Below, in pieces: positions 46,632-59,322 of a stretch of DNA of 64,000 nucleotides. Under the pieces are notes generated by a model. That model saw only the letters and a list, made by a program, of their open reading frames with translations, did no database searches and was not told the origin of the DNA. Location of the stretch: assembly GCA_018398765.1 (NCBI GenBank), contig JAHBMJ010005426.1, forward strand, positions 5,001-69,000, read 5' to 3'. Origin of the DNA: Chromera velia. Its lineage: Eukaryota; Sar; Chromeraceae. Position 1 is the stretch's first letter, and the number at the start of each line of letters is the position of its first letter. The translations under genes and the position numbers were made by a program.

Positions 46632-47946
46632 TTAAAACCGAATTCAGAAGACTCGAATTCCCCGACTTTCACGAATGCACAATTAAACTTTGAAAAGACA
46701 ACAGAAGGAAACGGAAAGAAAGCCGAAGTCTCGGCATGTAGACCACGACGCCCAGATGCACCACCTGTCCGTCGTGTTCTTTCAACCTCTTTCTGTCGTT
46801 ACCATGCCGTCTGCCGCCTCCCCATGCCCCCCCTTGCTGATCATTTGCTTCCTCTCATTTGTCTTCTTTGTCCGATTGGAACACTCCACAAACAACCGAT
46901 GCTTCCTTGTAACGCTTCCACGGGGTTTCTTCCCCAACGTGCGCGTCTTCTTCGAATCCAGAGGGTCTCGAAGAGACAACGTTCCGGTGAAGTTGAAAAG
47001 GTGTATACCGAAAGCATATTACCGCAATTAGATCTCGTCGACTGATTGTTTCGCCCCGCCACCCGCCTCCTATCCATGCATCGTGGGACTGTTGGGATCC
47101 CCACATGAGGAAGTTCTAATTTTACTTCACCACGCCATCGATTTATGTTTCCCACTCCATGCACTTTCCTGGCTTCTCGCTGCCTTCTTCATTCGCGGTC
47201 GTTGCACGCCAGCAAGCGCACATTGATAATGTGGTAATTCTGATACGCTGCTAGCTGGATAAATGTTGCTGGTGCCAATTAAGGCACAAAAAAGGGGTTA
47301 ATGAGCAGTGAGCGGCGATAGTCTGGCATCATACTCTGAAAGGAAAATGTCGCAGTCAAATTTAAACTTGAATTGAACTTAAATTGCATGAACTTCAATT
47401 AAATTCGATCAAACTATGATGACGAATATAGAAGTCTTAACATTCCACAACAACTTGAAGCCTGAGAGAAGAATTTCTATTCTATAATTGTACAAACTAT
47501 ATAGCAGCAATAAATTTCTTAAAATTTAATGTTTGCAGTTTGTAAAATTTTTTAGAATATCACTTTCACGTAAACAAAAGGATAGTAGAGAAAATAGATT
47601 TCGTTATTCCTAGTTAACTAGTATTCATGATTAAAATTGTAAAAGTATTTCAAAAAATTATTAATTAAAGTTGAGTGGGAATTTACACTGGGAAAGCGAT
47701 GATAGCTAGGCAATTAGCAGGACGGAATGGCTTAGGCTATGGGATGACCTAGCGCATGACTCATCCAGCGCGTCAGGCTCCAAGTGAAATTCAATTATTC
47801 TAGCTCCATGTTACTTGAATTTTTTAGTACAGTAAGGTAGGTCATATGAGGTGTCTGCTACTGCCGCTGGACGCTTTTGACATACTCAGACTTCTTTCCA
47901 AGATGTTCCTTGCAAGCACTCTTTGTCAGACGAAATTTAAAGACCT
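46632..47946. other. Convergent spacer between PDE and the GFFGAFGG gene
   Basis: The 3' ends of two convergent genes. 47170-47830 is AT-rich with no coding signal; the rest is likely 3' untranslated sequence. No transposon ends recognised. Confidence 0.45.
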
Positions 47947-49718
47947 TTACATGCCAAAAAATCCCTCTATGCCTCCCTCAGCCTTCTCTTCAGCTCCTTC
48001 TCCTCCTTCTGCTGCATCGTCTTTCTGCTCTTGTGCATCATCGCCTCCCGTCACTTCACCTTCTTGTCCATCGTGTCCTTCTCCCGTCTCCTCCTTGTCT
48101 GCCCCTGCATCGTCTTCCCCTCCCCCCCCACCCCCGAAGAAACCGGGAATGCCTTCAGAAGGATCCACAGGCTTCTCTTCTTCCTCTTGTTCTTTTGCCT
48201 CTTCCTCCTTTGTCTCCTCCTCTGCAGGAGGGTCTCCCTTCCCTCCTTCCTCTTCCTTCTCCCCTTCCTCTGTAGTCTCACCTTCCTTTGGTTGATCTTC
48301 CTCCTTTGGGGAGTTCTCTTCCCCTTCATCTACCTTCTCGCCCTCCCCTGTCTCGTCTCCCTTTTGCTCCTCCTCTGCTGCCTTCTCTTCCTCCTCCCCT
48401 GCGTTCTCTTTCTCTTCTTCTTTGTCTGCACCCAGCCCCCCTCCAAAGGCCCCAAAGAACCCTCCAGACTCAGGCTCCCCTCCTCCCTCTTTCTTCTCCT
48501 CCTCCTTCTCGGTCTCTCCATCCTCCTTAGGTTCATCGTCCTTCTTTGTGTCTGCTTCCCCATCACCAACCCCTCCTCCGAACATTCCGAAAAAGCCACC
48601 TCCTCCTGAGGGCTCCTCTTGGCCCTCTGCCTCCTTCTCATTGTCTTTGGAGTCACCTTCGCCCCCTCCTTCGCCTTCAGCTTCAGGCTTCTCCTCGGCC
48701 TTTTCCTCTTCGTCCTCTTTCTTTGTATCTGTCTCTCCTTCGCCTGCCCCCCCCAATGCGCCTGAAACAGCGGGGGGCTCTTCAGGTTTCTCTTCTTCCT
48801 CCTTCTCTTCGGACGGAGAGTCTCCTCCAGTTTCGGTAGGGGGATCGGCGGGTTTCTCCTCCTTCTTCTCTTCTTTCTTTTGTGCTTTCTTCGGGGAGGC
48901 TGCTGCGTCTTTCTTCTTTGTGTCTATTTTCGGTTTCTCTGTCTTGGCCTCCGCTGGTTTTTTGGGAGGCATAGGCCACGTCAGCTTTTTGGGAGACGTT
49001 CCGGTTTTCTTCTTTGTGTCCTTTCCCTTCTGGTCTCCTGCGGTTAGAGCGGCAAACGCAAACATAGCCGCCCCCCCCCCACCATCATCCTTCTTGGAAA
49101 AGGATTTCCATTTGGACAACGTCTTTTGCTTCGCCTTTTCCCTCTCTTTCTCCTTCCTCAACTCTTCCTGCTTTGCATCTTCTGCCTCCTTCAGTTTCCT
49201 CTCCCTCTCTGCCGCCTCCTCTTTGTACCTATCCTCGGGCCTAGTCCAGGGACCCTGGGGGGGGCGGGAGGAAACTACGCCGGCGTTACCGATGAAGGCG
49301 GGGGGAATCGCGTGTTTGTACACCTGCATGTACGCATTGCATCACCAACTTCATTTATTTCATCGCGACTTCAGACTGCCAGCCCCCGTCAAGTCAAGGA
49401 GGCTCACATGCAAAACTCTAAATCTGAATTTGAAAAAAGGGAGGGAAAAGTGCGATTCAATACCACGGCAACAACTCGATATAAGCATTGGCGGTATGCA
49501 CAGAAACCAGACTGTATGCCCTCAGGCTGCTGACCTCCACAGCGACTGCCTGCGCGTCCTCCTTAGGTGGTGGCGGGACCTCTCTAAAGATCTTCTTGTG
49601 GATCCAGGGACCCTCCACGCCAGCCATCAGCAGGCGTTTGTGGATTTCGTCCGCAGCAACGAGTCCCTCTTGTTCGGCGACTGTCAAACTGCAGAAAGAA
49701 AGATAAGAAGAAGGATTA

Positions 49719-49754
<36 letters not shown>

Positions 49755-51919
49755 CTAGGAGAGAAATGGGAATGCCCCCCCGAGGGGGGTGAACGGGCCG
49801 TTTTCTTTCATCCAAGTTTCTTGATCATTTTCTTTCGATTGCCATCATGTGGTGCAGGGGTAAGCCTAGCAAGAACGATCGGAGAGGCTCGCAAGGCAAA
49901 AGAAGTGTGAGGTCAAAAACAACAATCACATGAACGACAAAACTTCAGGCGTCGGTGTAATGAAAAATGAAAAACCTCCTCACGTTCACGTCCGAAGAGA
50001 GAAACATCACAGACAGACAGACAGACAGACAGATACACAGACAGACAGACGCACTTCTGAAGAACCGCCTGCGATGCCGCAATGTTCTCCCTGAGTTCCC
50101 AATTTTCGGGAGCGATCTCCGCGATCTGCAGAGGGACGGGGAAAAGAGCAGCATCAAGAAAAGGAAAGAGAGAAGGCACAATTAGAAATTTCCGTTCAGA
50201 TCCTTGCAGAGTCCCCTCTGACTCCCACTTACATGTTCACCCTTCCTCTTCTCCATCAACTCCGTACTTCTACGCAACTCCAGAGGCAGAGACCTCTAGA
50301 GGAACAGCAAGAGATGCGACTGGTCACACAGGCCCCCACCCGTCTCGCGCAGAGAGATGAAGGGTTGTGATGGACATGCGCAAAAACGGGCAGACCGATG
50401 AAGGGGCACTGAGTGTGATAGAAGCAGACCGACAGGCTCATGTGAGCAGACGGCAAGGTTTAGGGAAAATTCCAACCGACCGACCGACCGACCTCTGCTT
50501 CCATCTCGTCAATTTCTCTGCGGATCTGCGCACGTTTCCTCGCGATCTGCACGTGCACGAGCATCCATCGGTCAATCGATTGATTGAGTTCGAATGGTCA
50601 CACAACTGGAACGGATATCCAAGTGTGGAAGCAGCCTCTTCTTCGAACAAAGTAGAAGGGTTAGAATCACACGTAGGTGTGAAATAATTCTGTTGTCCCT
50701 CTTCATGTCTCTCGCTCATTTTGTTTACTTCCATCCATTTGCAGCAAGCCTTGCTTAGGAAGAAAGCAAACTCTTCTTCTCCCTCGTTGTTCCCTCTTCT
50801 CATCTTCCAAAAGCAAAAACCCCCACCGGCCCACCGACAGCTGACCAGAAGGAGGAGCTCCAGTTCCTGTTGCCGCTCTGAAATTTCAAACCGAAGGAAT
50901 CGGAGCTGCGCGTCCAGACGGATACTCTCCCGGCGTGCCTGCAGACGGGACAAGAAAAGACCAGGCAGGCAAAAAGGTGAGCAGCATGGTACACACGAAA
51001 GGGCAAAACAAGAAAAAACAAGCCCCTCCCACCCACGACAGTCCTTTTGATACTTCATCCTAGTCTTACCGACCAGCCTTCCATCCAGTGCATAAAGGAC
51101 CCATTATCTCTGTGAACTCAAATTGTGCACAGCACAATCAAACAGTCGACTCACCGTTCCAATGGCCCCCCTCATGGCATGGGTGAGCGTTGGGTTGACT
51201 CCCTTGGTCAACTCCTGACTCAGCTTGGCGATCTGCAGTCAAGACTCAAGAGGGAGTAAGGGGGGAGACGGGAAACTGGTGTGAGAGGGCGGGTGCATGC
51301 GGGGAAGGGAAGGGGGGACACACACGATGGAGTCGTCCCATTCGTCTTCCTGCCTCCTGCCGTCTCTCTTTATTTGCTTCCTTACTTGCTTTCTTCCTTC
51401 ATTTTGTTCCGCATATTCAAGCACTGACTCAGTATTCATATTGCAACGTTGAAGTGCATGAAGATCCCTCCCAAGGGCACTCTTCGCGTTTGACTGAGGA
51501 AAAGGAAACAGAGGATTCGGTCGTTGACAGAAAACGTATTGGTGCGTCAACTAAGCTGCCTGCATCGGTCTCAAAAAGGATGTTTCTTTCAAAGAGGCAT
51601 CCCCTCTGAGTGTGTTCCAAAGTGACCTACCTCCTTTTCCATTTCCGTCATCTTGGCAACCATTTGGTCCTCTGTGAGCTTCACTTCGTAGAGAATCGGG
51701 AGGGTGTTGGGGGGTCTGGTGATGGATGGCTCGGGCTTGTAACGCTTGATCGTCTTCGGTGGGACTTCTGCGACCTCCTCCGGCTCCTCCTCCTCCTCTG
51801 CATTCTTCCCTTTTCCCTTCTTCCCCCCCTCCCCGTCCTTCTGCTTGGGGGGAATCTTGTTGGCATACCAACTCTTCTGAATAGGATCTGCAGGAGAGCA
51901 CACACACACACACATACAC

Positions 51920-51964
<45 letters not shown>

Positions 51965-52023
51965 CACATACACACACACATGCACACACACATACACAGA
52001 CACATACACACACACATACACAC

Positions 52024-52054
<31 letters not shown>

Positions 52055-52084
52055 TACACACACACATACACACACGCATACGCA

Positions 52085-52125
<41 letters not shown>

Positions 52126-54241
52126 CCACGCACACATACACACACACCCATATATACACATACAGAGGCAAAAGAGGTAAAATCACGGGGAGGGCTCTTT
52201 TTGCGGGAGCCAAATTGGCCGAGAGACGCAGAGAACGGGAGGGGGTGGGGACGAGCAGACTGACAAAGAAATTTCTGGCAAGAAACTTAAAGTTTACAGG
52301 AAGAAGGGGGGGGGAAATATTTACAAGAAAGCCATATCTTTAACTCTCGTCTCCTGAAAACCCTCCACACAAAAAGCTGACGCACGCGTGCCGATTGAAG
52401 CTCCCGATATCGCCTTGGGCCCGGAGGTTCCCAGAGGTTTCTTCGACGACGCGGAGGCTGCAGGGGGCTTGACGGTCTTGACTACGAGCTGTTTGGCGTC
52501 TCTGGTCTTCAGAGTCTCCAGCTGTTTCTGGGAGGGGGAGAGCAGCTGCAGCTAGAGGGGGGGACAGAATTAAGGGGGGGGGGAGAAGGAAACATTCAGA
52601 CGGGGTCAGATGACGAGATGTGTATTGCTGAAGACGCCCATGCAATGAAGGCAACAGGAAAGATGTGTCTGTTCATCGAATTCCCAAAACCAAACAAGCG
52701 CACCTGCTGCCTTCAAAGAAGGCTGTGAAGTGTTTTCATTAATACGCTGAACACTCGAAATGGATGAAAAGAAAAGAAGAAAGGAATAGAAGGACGAAGG
52801 GGGGAAGGAAAGAAGGGGATACGGCAAAATTGAAGGAGAAGCGTTCGGGGCTCCACTAGAAAGAAAACAATCCAAAGTTATGAACGGGGGCAGTCGAGCC
52901 AGCCATCAAAAAGCCCCAATAGACATATTCAAGCCGCCCTTCCCTTCTCTTTCCCCTGACCTTCAAACTGTCCCCCCCGATTGCTTGCAACGCGTTCAGG
53001 GCCACTCGTGTGTTCCGAATATGCACCCTGACGTCGGCAGACTCCTTGATCAGATCTGCAGCAATCTTTACTTCAGGCTCTTTTTCCATCTTTTCCTTCT
53101 CTGCTGCCTTCTTCTCGCTCTCATCGATCAACCCGATGAATCCGGTAGTCGAGACGTTAATGGCAGCTGCGCGGTGCGTCTGCCAGAGCGGAATCAGAGA
53201 GTGTTGAGAGGGCCTTCTGAAGCCGTATCTGAGAGCCTCTCTTCGATACAGATCCGCGAATTCCTCCCGAGATGTGACGACCTTCTCCTCCTTCTTCTCC
53301 ATATCCGTAAAGGTATCCGTGGCCGGTTCCCCAGCCGACATCTCTTCCAGGGCGGTGGGGTCCCCTCCCAGGGCCCCCAGGAACCCGGGGGCAGGGGGGA
53401 GACTGCTGCCGTCTCTCTCGGAGGGGGGGGTGTACTCTCTGGACCCGCCCTCGTCCTCCCCGTCTCCTATGGTGCCGTAGAGACCGGAGGGTTGGGGGGC
53501 CTCGGGACGTTCAGGGGTATCACCGAAAACCCCAAAAATGCCTTGGTTGCCGGGATCCTCGTCTTTCTTGTCGTCCGAAGGGGGGTCATCTGTCTCCCCT
53601 CCGTCATCTTTCTTTTCTTCTTCTCCATCTGCCTCTTCTTCCCTGACTGCCTCTTTGGCCTCTGACACAGCGGCTTCACCACCAAATGCGCCAAAGAACC
53701 CCCCTCCCCCCCCGCCCCCTGTCTCTGCCTCATTGTCTTTCTTCTCTTCCTCCTCCTTTTCTTCTTCCTCTTTTGCTGCCTCTTTTGCCTCAGAGACAGC
53801 TTCCTCGCCTCCAAATGCCCCAAAGAATCCGTCTCCGTTTGCGTCGGGCTCTTCTGCCTTTGGTTCATTTTCGTCTTTGCCCTCGGCATCGTTCTCCTTT
53901 TCTTTGTCATCAAGGTCAGTCGATTTGGGATCTGGGTCAAGAGAAATATCTTCAGTGCCGCCAAATGCACCGAAGAAACCCCCATCTCCTGCTGGCTGTT
54001 CTGTGTTCTCTTCAGTCTTTGGTACTTTCTTCTTCTTTTTCTTCTTCTTCTTTGGAGAAGCATCCCCTCCTGCGTCCTCTTTCTTGTCTGTTTCTTCTGC
54101 TGCAGCTGTTGCGCCCCCGAAAGCCCCAAAGAACCCTCCGTCGCCTTCGTTCACTTCTTCCTTCTTCTCTTCCTCTTCCTTCTTCTCTTGCTCCTCCTCC
54201 TTCTCTTCCTTCTCTTCCGTTCCGCCTCCGAGCCAGTCCAT
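47947..54241 (-). CDS. Acidic coiled-coil protein with repeated GFFGAFGG motifs, 10 exons
   Basis: Exons: 54241-52961, 52551-52386, 51887-51631, 51232-51155, 50938-50846, 50546-50493, 50295-50233, 50125-50055, 49688-49535, 49323-47947; phases close at 1198 codons (1197 aa). The first exon (427 aa) and last exon (458 aa) are low-complexity, Glu/Lys/Asp-rich, and are punctuated by the motif (G)GFFG(A/M)FGG: four strong copies plus IFGVFG, LYGTIG and FLGALG variants near the N-terminus, and two strong copies plus GFFGGGG and a terminal GFFGM near the C-terminus. The core between them (about residues 300-740) is helical with Arg/Glu-rich coiled-coil exons. No enzyme motif is visible. I do not recognise the family; a cytoskeletal or condensate scaffold is one guess, and FG-nucleoporin-like behaviour another. 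The (CA)n array at 51899-52158 lies in intron 2. Confidence 0.82.
49721..49750. repeat. (GA)n microsatellite
   Basis: A GA run in intron 8 (sense strand CT) of the GFFGAFGG gene, about 30 bp upstream of the exon at 49688. Confidence 0.85.
51899..52158. repeat. (CA)n array, 260 bp, intron 2 of the GFFGAFGG gene
   Basis: CACA/CATACA units. On the gene's sense strand this is (TG)n directly upstream of the exon 3 acceptor CTCTCCTGCAG. Confidence 0.95.
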
Positions 54242-54991
54242 CTTTCACCCAGTTGCCTCAGTCAAATGCTCAACAGAAGTGTTGTGGGGAGTTCTCAAAT
54301 CAAGGTCAGACAGACAAGACAACACACGTCGACCGAACAGTCTCGGGTGGGAGTTGGAATGCAGATACCAGATCAGACCACACCACCAGTGCTCATACGT
54401 CTATCGGGTGGTTTTTCTGAAGTGTTACGAAGCAAGAAGTTAGCCAGAATGTCTTCAAACCGTTGCGCCTTTGTGTGAGAATTTCACTGAGAAAGCAGAG
54501 CTATAGAGCATGCATGCAACTGCATGAAAGCATGCAATTTTTGAGCGGGCATGCCGCGCGGCTGGTCGCGCGGCGCCGCGGCCTGCATGTCCGGCCGATT
54601 TGGCATGCATGGCGACGCCGTCCGCGACGCGTAATCGTGTGTCCCGGCCCGACTCGACCACAGAAATGAAACAAAGACTGAAACAAAGACTCAGCTAAAA
54701 GAAACCATAACCTGTTCTCCGATGTTCTCCGACACACAGGGGATCAAATTTTCTGTCTTTAATGCGCGGCCGCGGTGTCTTCAACTGATACTGACAACAC
54801 ACGTACTTCGCTGACTGAATTTGAACCGCTCTACTAACGGTAGTGCAGTCGGGTTTTGCAAGGAGACGCGGTCGTCCTGGGTTTTCTTTTGACGTTCCCG
54901 TTCTGTCTGATCGATTGAGCGCAGCTCTGAAGAGAGAAGTGCGAAGGGCAAGACGCACGCGTAAGACACAGAAGAAAAATTGTAAGAGAGG
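54242..54991. promoter_or_regulatory. Divergent promoter C with TGCATGC cluster
   Basis: A 750-bp spacer between opposite start codons. TGCATGCA at 54511-54518 is followed by TGCATG at 54521-54526 and CATGCA near 54531; GCATGC words lie near 54549, 54583 and 54603. A very GC-rich palindromic patch (CCGCGCGGC, GCGCGGCGCCGCG) lies at about 54556-54582. Confidence 0.65.
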
Positions 54992-56258
54992 ATGTCTTCT
55001 GAGGCAGATGCTGCGGCATGGGTGGCTGCGATGCGGAAGAAGGATGCGGAGAAAGGAGGACCTACCGTCTCCGCCTCTGCCGCTGCCGCATCTGTAAAGA
55101 AGCCCCTGGCTGCATTGTACTACTCGGACGACGAGGACAGCGACGATGACGCTGGGCGTGGGCGTGGAGGTGGGAGGTTCGCAGAGGACCATTTGGGGGG
55201 TCTGCGTGTGACGCACAAAATGAAAGATCTGCAGGGGGGTGATGACTCCTTTCTGACGCTTGCCGACAAGCCGATCCTTGATGAACAGGGAAACCTGGAC
55301 ATGGAAGGGGATGAGTTGGAAGATGTTCACATAGCAGAGAGGGAGAAACGGAAGGAGCGTGAGAGAGAGGCGAAGGGAAGGTATAACGCCAATGCGGACT
55401 ATGAGGAAGAAGATGAGGAAGAGATTTTGAAGAAGAAGGATATTCTACACCACTACGATAAGTGGGCGGATCCCAAAGCTGCAGCGAGGGAAAAGGGATT
55501 TGTGTTGTCGAAGGGAGGCACTGCGAAAGCGGGTGCAGATAGGAATCCCTTGAGAGAAGGGGAGGTGGACTTGGAAGTGAAGTGGAAGGTCCAGAGTGAC
55601 TTTCTTCCTTCGTCCTCTCTGTCGAAGCAGAAAGCGGAGAAGGGATTTCGGAAGAAGAAAACAAAGGGGGTCAAACAAGAAAGGCCCCGAGCACTGAAAG
55701 AAGAAGACGATGATTTGGGTGAAGACATTTTGTCCTTCCTGTCCAAGCAGAAGGGGGGCAAAGAAGAAGGAGATGACGTCGACATGGGCACACGAGAGGA
55801 CCGCAAGGGAGAGTAAGTCTGCATTGCTTTTCTTTCAAAACGAATGAATAGCTTTGGGAAATGAACAGTTGAGAATTAGTTGCTCAGGGTCATCTTCGTG
55901 CGAGGTTACCAGAGAGCCGCTTGCTTGGGACAGTCGGGATTCGGTCTTACAGTGCTTTCTTCCTCCAGAAAATTCACCCATGCTTTTTTTTTTTCTGATA
56001 TCTCCAAGCCAATCCTCCGTCGATTTTTAAAATTTGAGTACTATCCATTTTTCCAGCTTTATTCCTTTTTCTCTAGCTTTATTCTTGCATACTTACTAGT
56101 CTTCGTTGAGCCCTGTTTCCTTTGCCAGTGATTCAATGAGGAATTGGTTGCGGTCTTTTTCTGTTCATTAAGTCTGGGCTGTTTCCTTCTTTGTTTTCTC
56201 GTCAGAAATCGAGAGACCTTTCTGGTGTTCCTTCACCTCTGTCGTCTCTTCTCTTTTC

Positions 56259-56306
<48 letters not shown>

Positions 56307-56702
56307 GGACTCGGAGGTCCGTGCTTCGCAGGTCGTGCAGGGAGTGTCGCAAATTCAGAAGGGCCAGTGGGGAGTGTCTGTGCGTGCAGGGGGGACAGGG
56401 GAGCTAAAGCGGGTTCGTGCGGGAGGGGAGGGGGAAGAGGAGGAGACGTTGGGGTTCGGACAGGCAGAGGACGATGAGGACCAAATCTTCTTCGAGCAGA
56501 TGAGAAAACTCAGGTGAGGACGCACAGGCAGATACGCAGATAGACAGATAGATAGCACGCACTTGTTTTCCCTGTGTTTGTACTTTGTCTGTTTAGGTGC
56601 CTGACGGCGTGCGATTTGCACTTGTTGGTTTGTGATTCTGTTGGCCTACTGGTGAGTACGGGTAGACGAAGTCATCTTATCACATCATCTTGCGTTCCCT
56701 TT

Positions 56703-56733
<31 letters not shown>

Positions 56734-57549
56734 GTTTTGCAGAAAAGTCGGGGCCTTGAAGGAGAAGGAGGAGCCCGGAGAGGGTGGGGAGAGGAACGGC
56801 GGTGCAGAGGAGAAGGAGAAGAAGAGAGAGGAGGCACTACTCGAGTCCCTCAGAAAAATCAAGCCGGAGAAGACAGAGGGGGGAGGTCAGTCCAGCAGTC
56901 AGTCAAGCAGTAAGAAAGTCAACCAAGCCTGCTGCAGGCAAACAGTCAGTCAGCCAATTGGCAGAAATAGGAGGAGTAATTTCTGTGATCAAGCAGAGGC
57001 AAAGCAGGGACCGATCATCCTGGCAGTGGCAGCAGCAGGGAACGCGTCGGTTTACCTCTTTTCTTGGCCTTGACCCTTTTTGTTTTGCTGTATCAATACA
57101 CTTTCGGTGATTTTCTTTTTTCTCGAACTCCGTGTGTTTGTCTGAGGGGCAGGTAAACAAGTCCCTGCTAATAATGAATGGCCTTCTTTCTTCCTTCTGC
57201 TGATGCATGATCTCTCTGGTTTGTTGCAGTGGATGCACATGGAGACATGAAGATGGGAGACGGTGACGAGGATGACGCCATGAAAATCGGCGATGCGGTG
57301 GACGGCACAAGTAAGTAAGATGAGCTGCCTGTGTATTTATCTGTCCTTCCTGTGCAGATGCCAAGTGTCTTGGCTTTTTTTCTCTTCTTCTGGTGAGGAA
57401 TCGTCCTTTCCACCTTTCTTTCTCACTTTCTCTTTTTTTTTGTACTTCGTTTGCAATGTGTTGCCTTCAGTCGTAGAGGGAAAATGGTTGCCGAGCTTTC
57501 GCTGCTGACTCACCTCTCTTCTTCCTCTCGGCGTCTGCTGGTGCAAATG

Positions 57550-57583
<34 letters not shown>

Positions 57584-58864
57584 CGATGTGTCGATGCGTC
57601 CCTGCTGCCCTCAGGTCTCCAGTTGAGTTCGACAGATCAATTCGTGAAGGTGGTGATGACCCCTCTAGAGAAACTCCAGGCCTCCAAGAACGAAGCCTTC
57701 AGTGGGGCTGCGGTGCTCGAGCAACAGCAGGTGCGTGCGTGCGTCAGGGAGTAGGAGAGGGAATCGGGGTGATCAGAGTATAGAGGGGGGAAAGAAAGAA
57801 TGAGAGCGAAGTTCTGTTGATACGGGCGGCTGAGGTTCACGGAAGGGCGTGTTTGACTGGCTGGCTGTCGGACAGCGTTTGGTCTGCCCGTCTTCTTCTC
57901 TTTTCATGATCCTTACTCCTTTCTTCTGTATGTATTAGATGGTATACGCACATTACTTTCCCTGTATGTATGCAGCAAGCCCGAGAGCGAAGGCTGGCAT
58001 CGAAGTTGAAGGGCCAAGCTGAGAAGGAAAAGGAGAAGGAGGGAGGAGTGAAGATCGGAAGGCGCACAGAGGGCACGGGCATCCGACGTGCGTACGGGGG
58101 AGACGACGAGGAGGTTGAGGGCGTGGCTGTTAGGGGAGTCGAGAGGGAGAGACGGGGAGGCGGGGAGGAAGAGGATGCGGTGATGGAGAGCATGGAGGGA
58201 GCTGCGGGGAGACGGGAGGGTCTGGCTCTAGGAGAGGATGACTCGGACTCGGAATCTGAAGAGGAGGTCAGACAGTGGAGGGCAGTGCATGGGAGTCAGT
58301 TTTTTGTTTGTCCGTCCCAAATGAGAATTCACTGTGGCAAATGCGCGCTCAGAAGAGGCGTGATTCGTTATGGATCTCTGCCTTTTCGTCTGCATGCTAG
58401 GTTCGTCTGACTTTCTGTGTCCATCTGTCCGTCTGCTTTTCTCGCTGTCTCACCAAAAAGAAAATAACAAAAAGAAGGGTGGGTATTAAGTCAGGCTGCC
58501 TGTGCCAACTGTCCAGCTGCGGGTCTTCGTTCTGTTCTCAACTTTCCTGCCTGCCTTTTTCTGTGTGTGAAGAAGACCAATCGTCACTCTCTGTTTGTCC
58601 AATGCATTCATTTTGCGCTTGTCGGTACTTTGTCGGTACGTAGGCTGGGGGGCAGAAAACGAGAAAGGACACGCACAGGGGCGTGTAGGGCAGCATGTGT
58701 ATCCCCATGCCCTTCTCCCTGTTTGTCTGGATAAAAAATGGATACCACGTGATCTCTGTCTGTGTCTGTGTCTGTGTGTGCAGCACGGGATGGGAGAGAA
58801 GACTCTGGACCTGGGGATTGCAGGAACTCTGGAACGCTTGAAGGCGAGAGGTGAGTTATTAATT

Positions 58865-58900
<36 letters not shown>

Positions 58901-58939
58901 TTCTTTCTTTTCTTTCTTTCTTTCTTTCTTTCTTTCTTT

Positions 58940-58983
<44 letters not shown>

Positions 58984-59252
58984 TCCTTTCTTTCTTTCTT
59001 TCTTTCTTTCTTTTCTTTCTTTCTTTCTTTCTTTCTCTCGTTGTGTGTGTGTGTGTGTGTCTCTCTCTCTCTGTGTGTGTGTGTGTGTGTGTGTCTGTGT
59101 CTGTGTGTGTCTGTGTGCGTGTGTGTGTGTGTGTGTGTCTGTGTCTGTGTGTGTGAGAGAGAAAGAGTGCGTGTGTGTCTTTCATTTTCTCTGGCTTTCT
59201 TACGTATTCTCTCTCTCTCTCTCTCTCTCTATCCCTCTCTCTCTCTCTCTCA

Positions 59253-59322
<70 letters not shown>

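Noticed and set aside
48422-49792. 456-codon plus-strand frame opposite the GFFGAFGG gene's last exon
   Set aside because: It is Ser/Pro/Phe low-complexity, created by the complement of Glu/Lys codon runs; the minus-strand splice chain explains the region fully.
51551-52213. Cys/Val repeat frames on the minus strand
   Set aside because: They are translations of the (CA)n array in intron 2.
53538-54443. 301-codon plus-strand frame opposite exon 1 of the GFFGAFGG gene
   Set aside because: Same antisense artefact of acidic repeats; no independent start context or domain.
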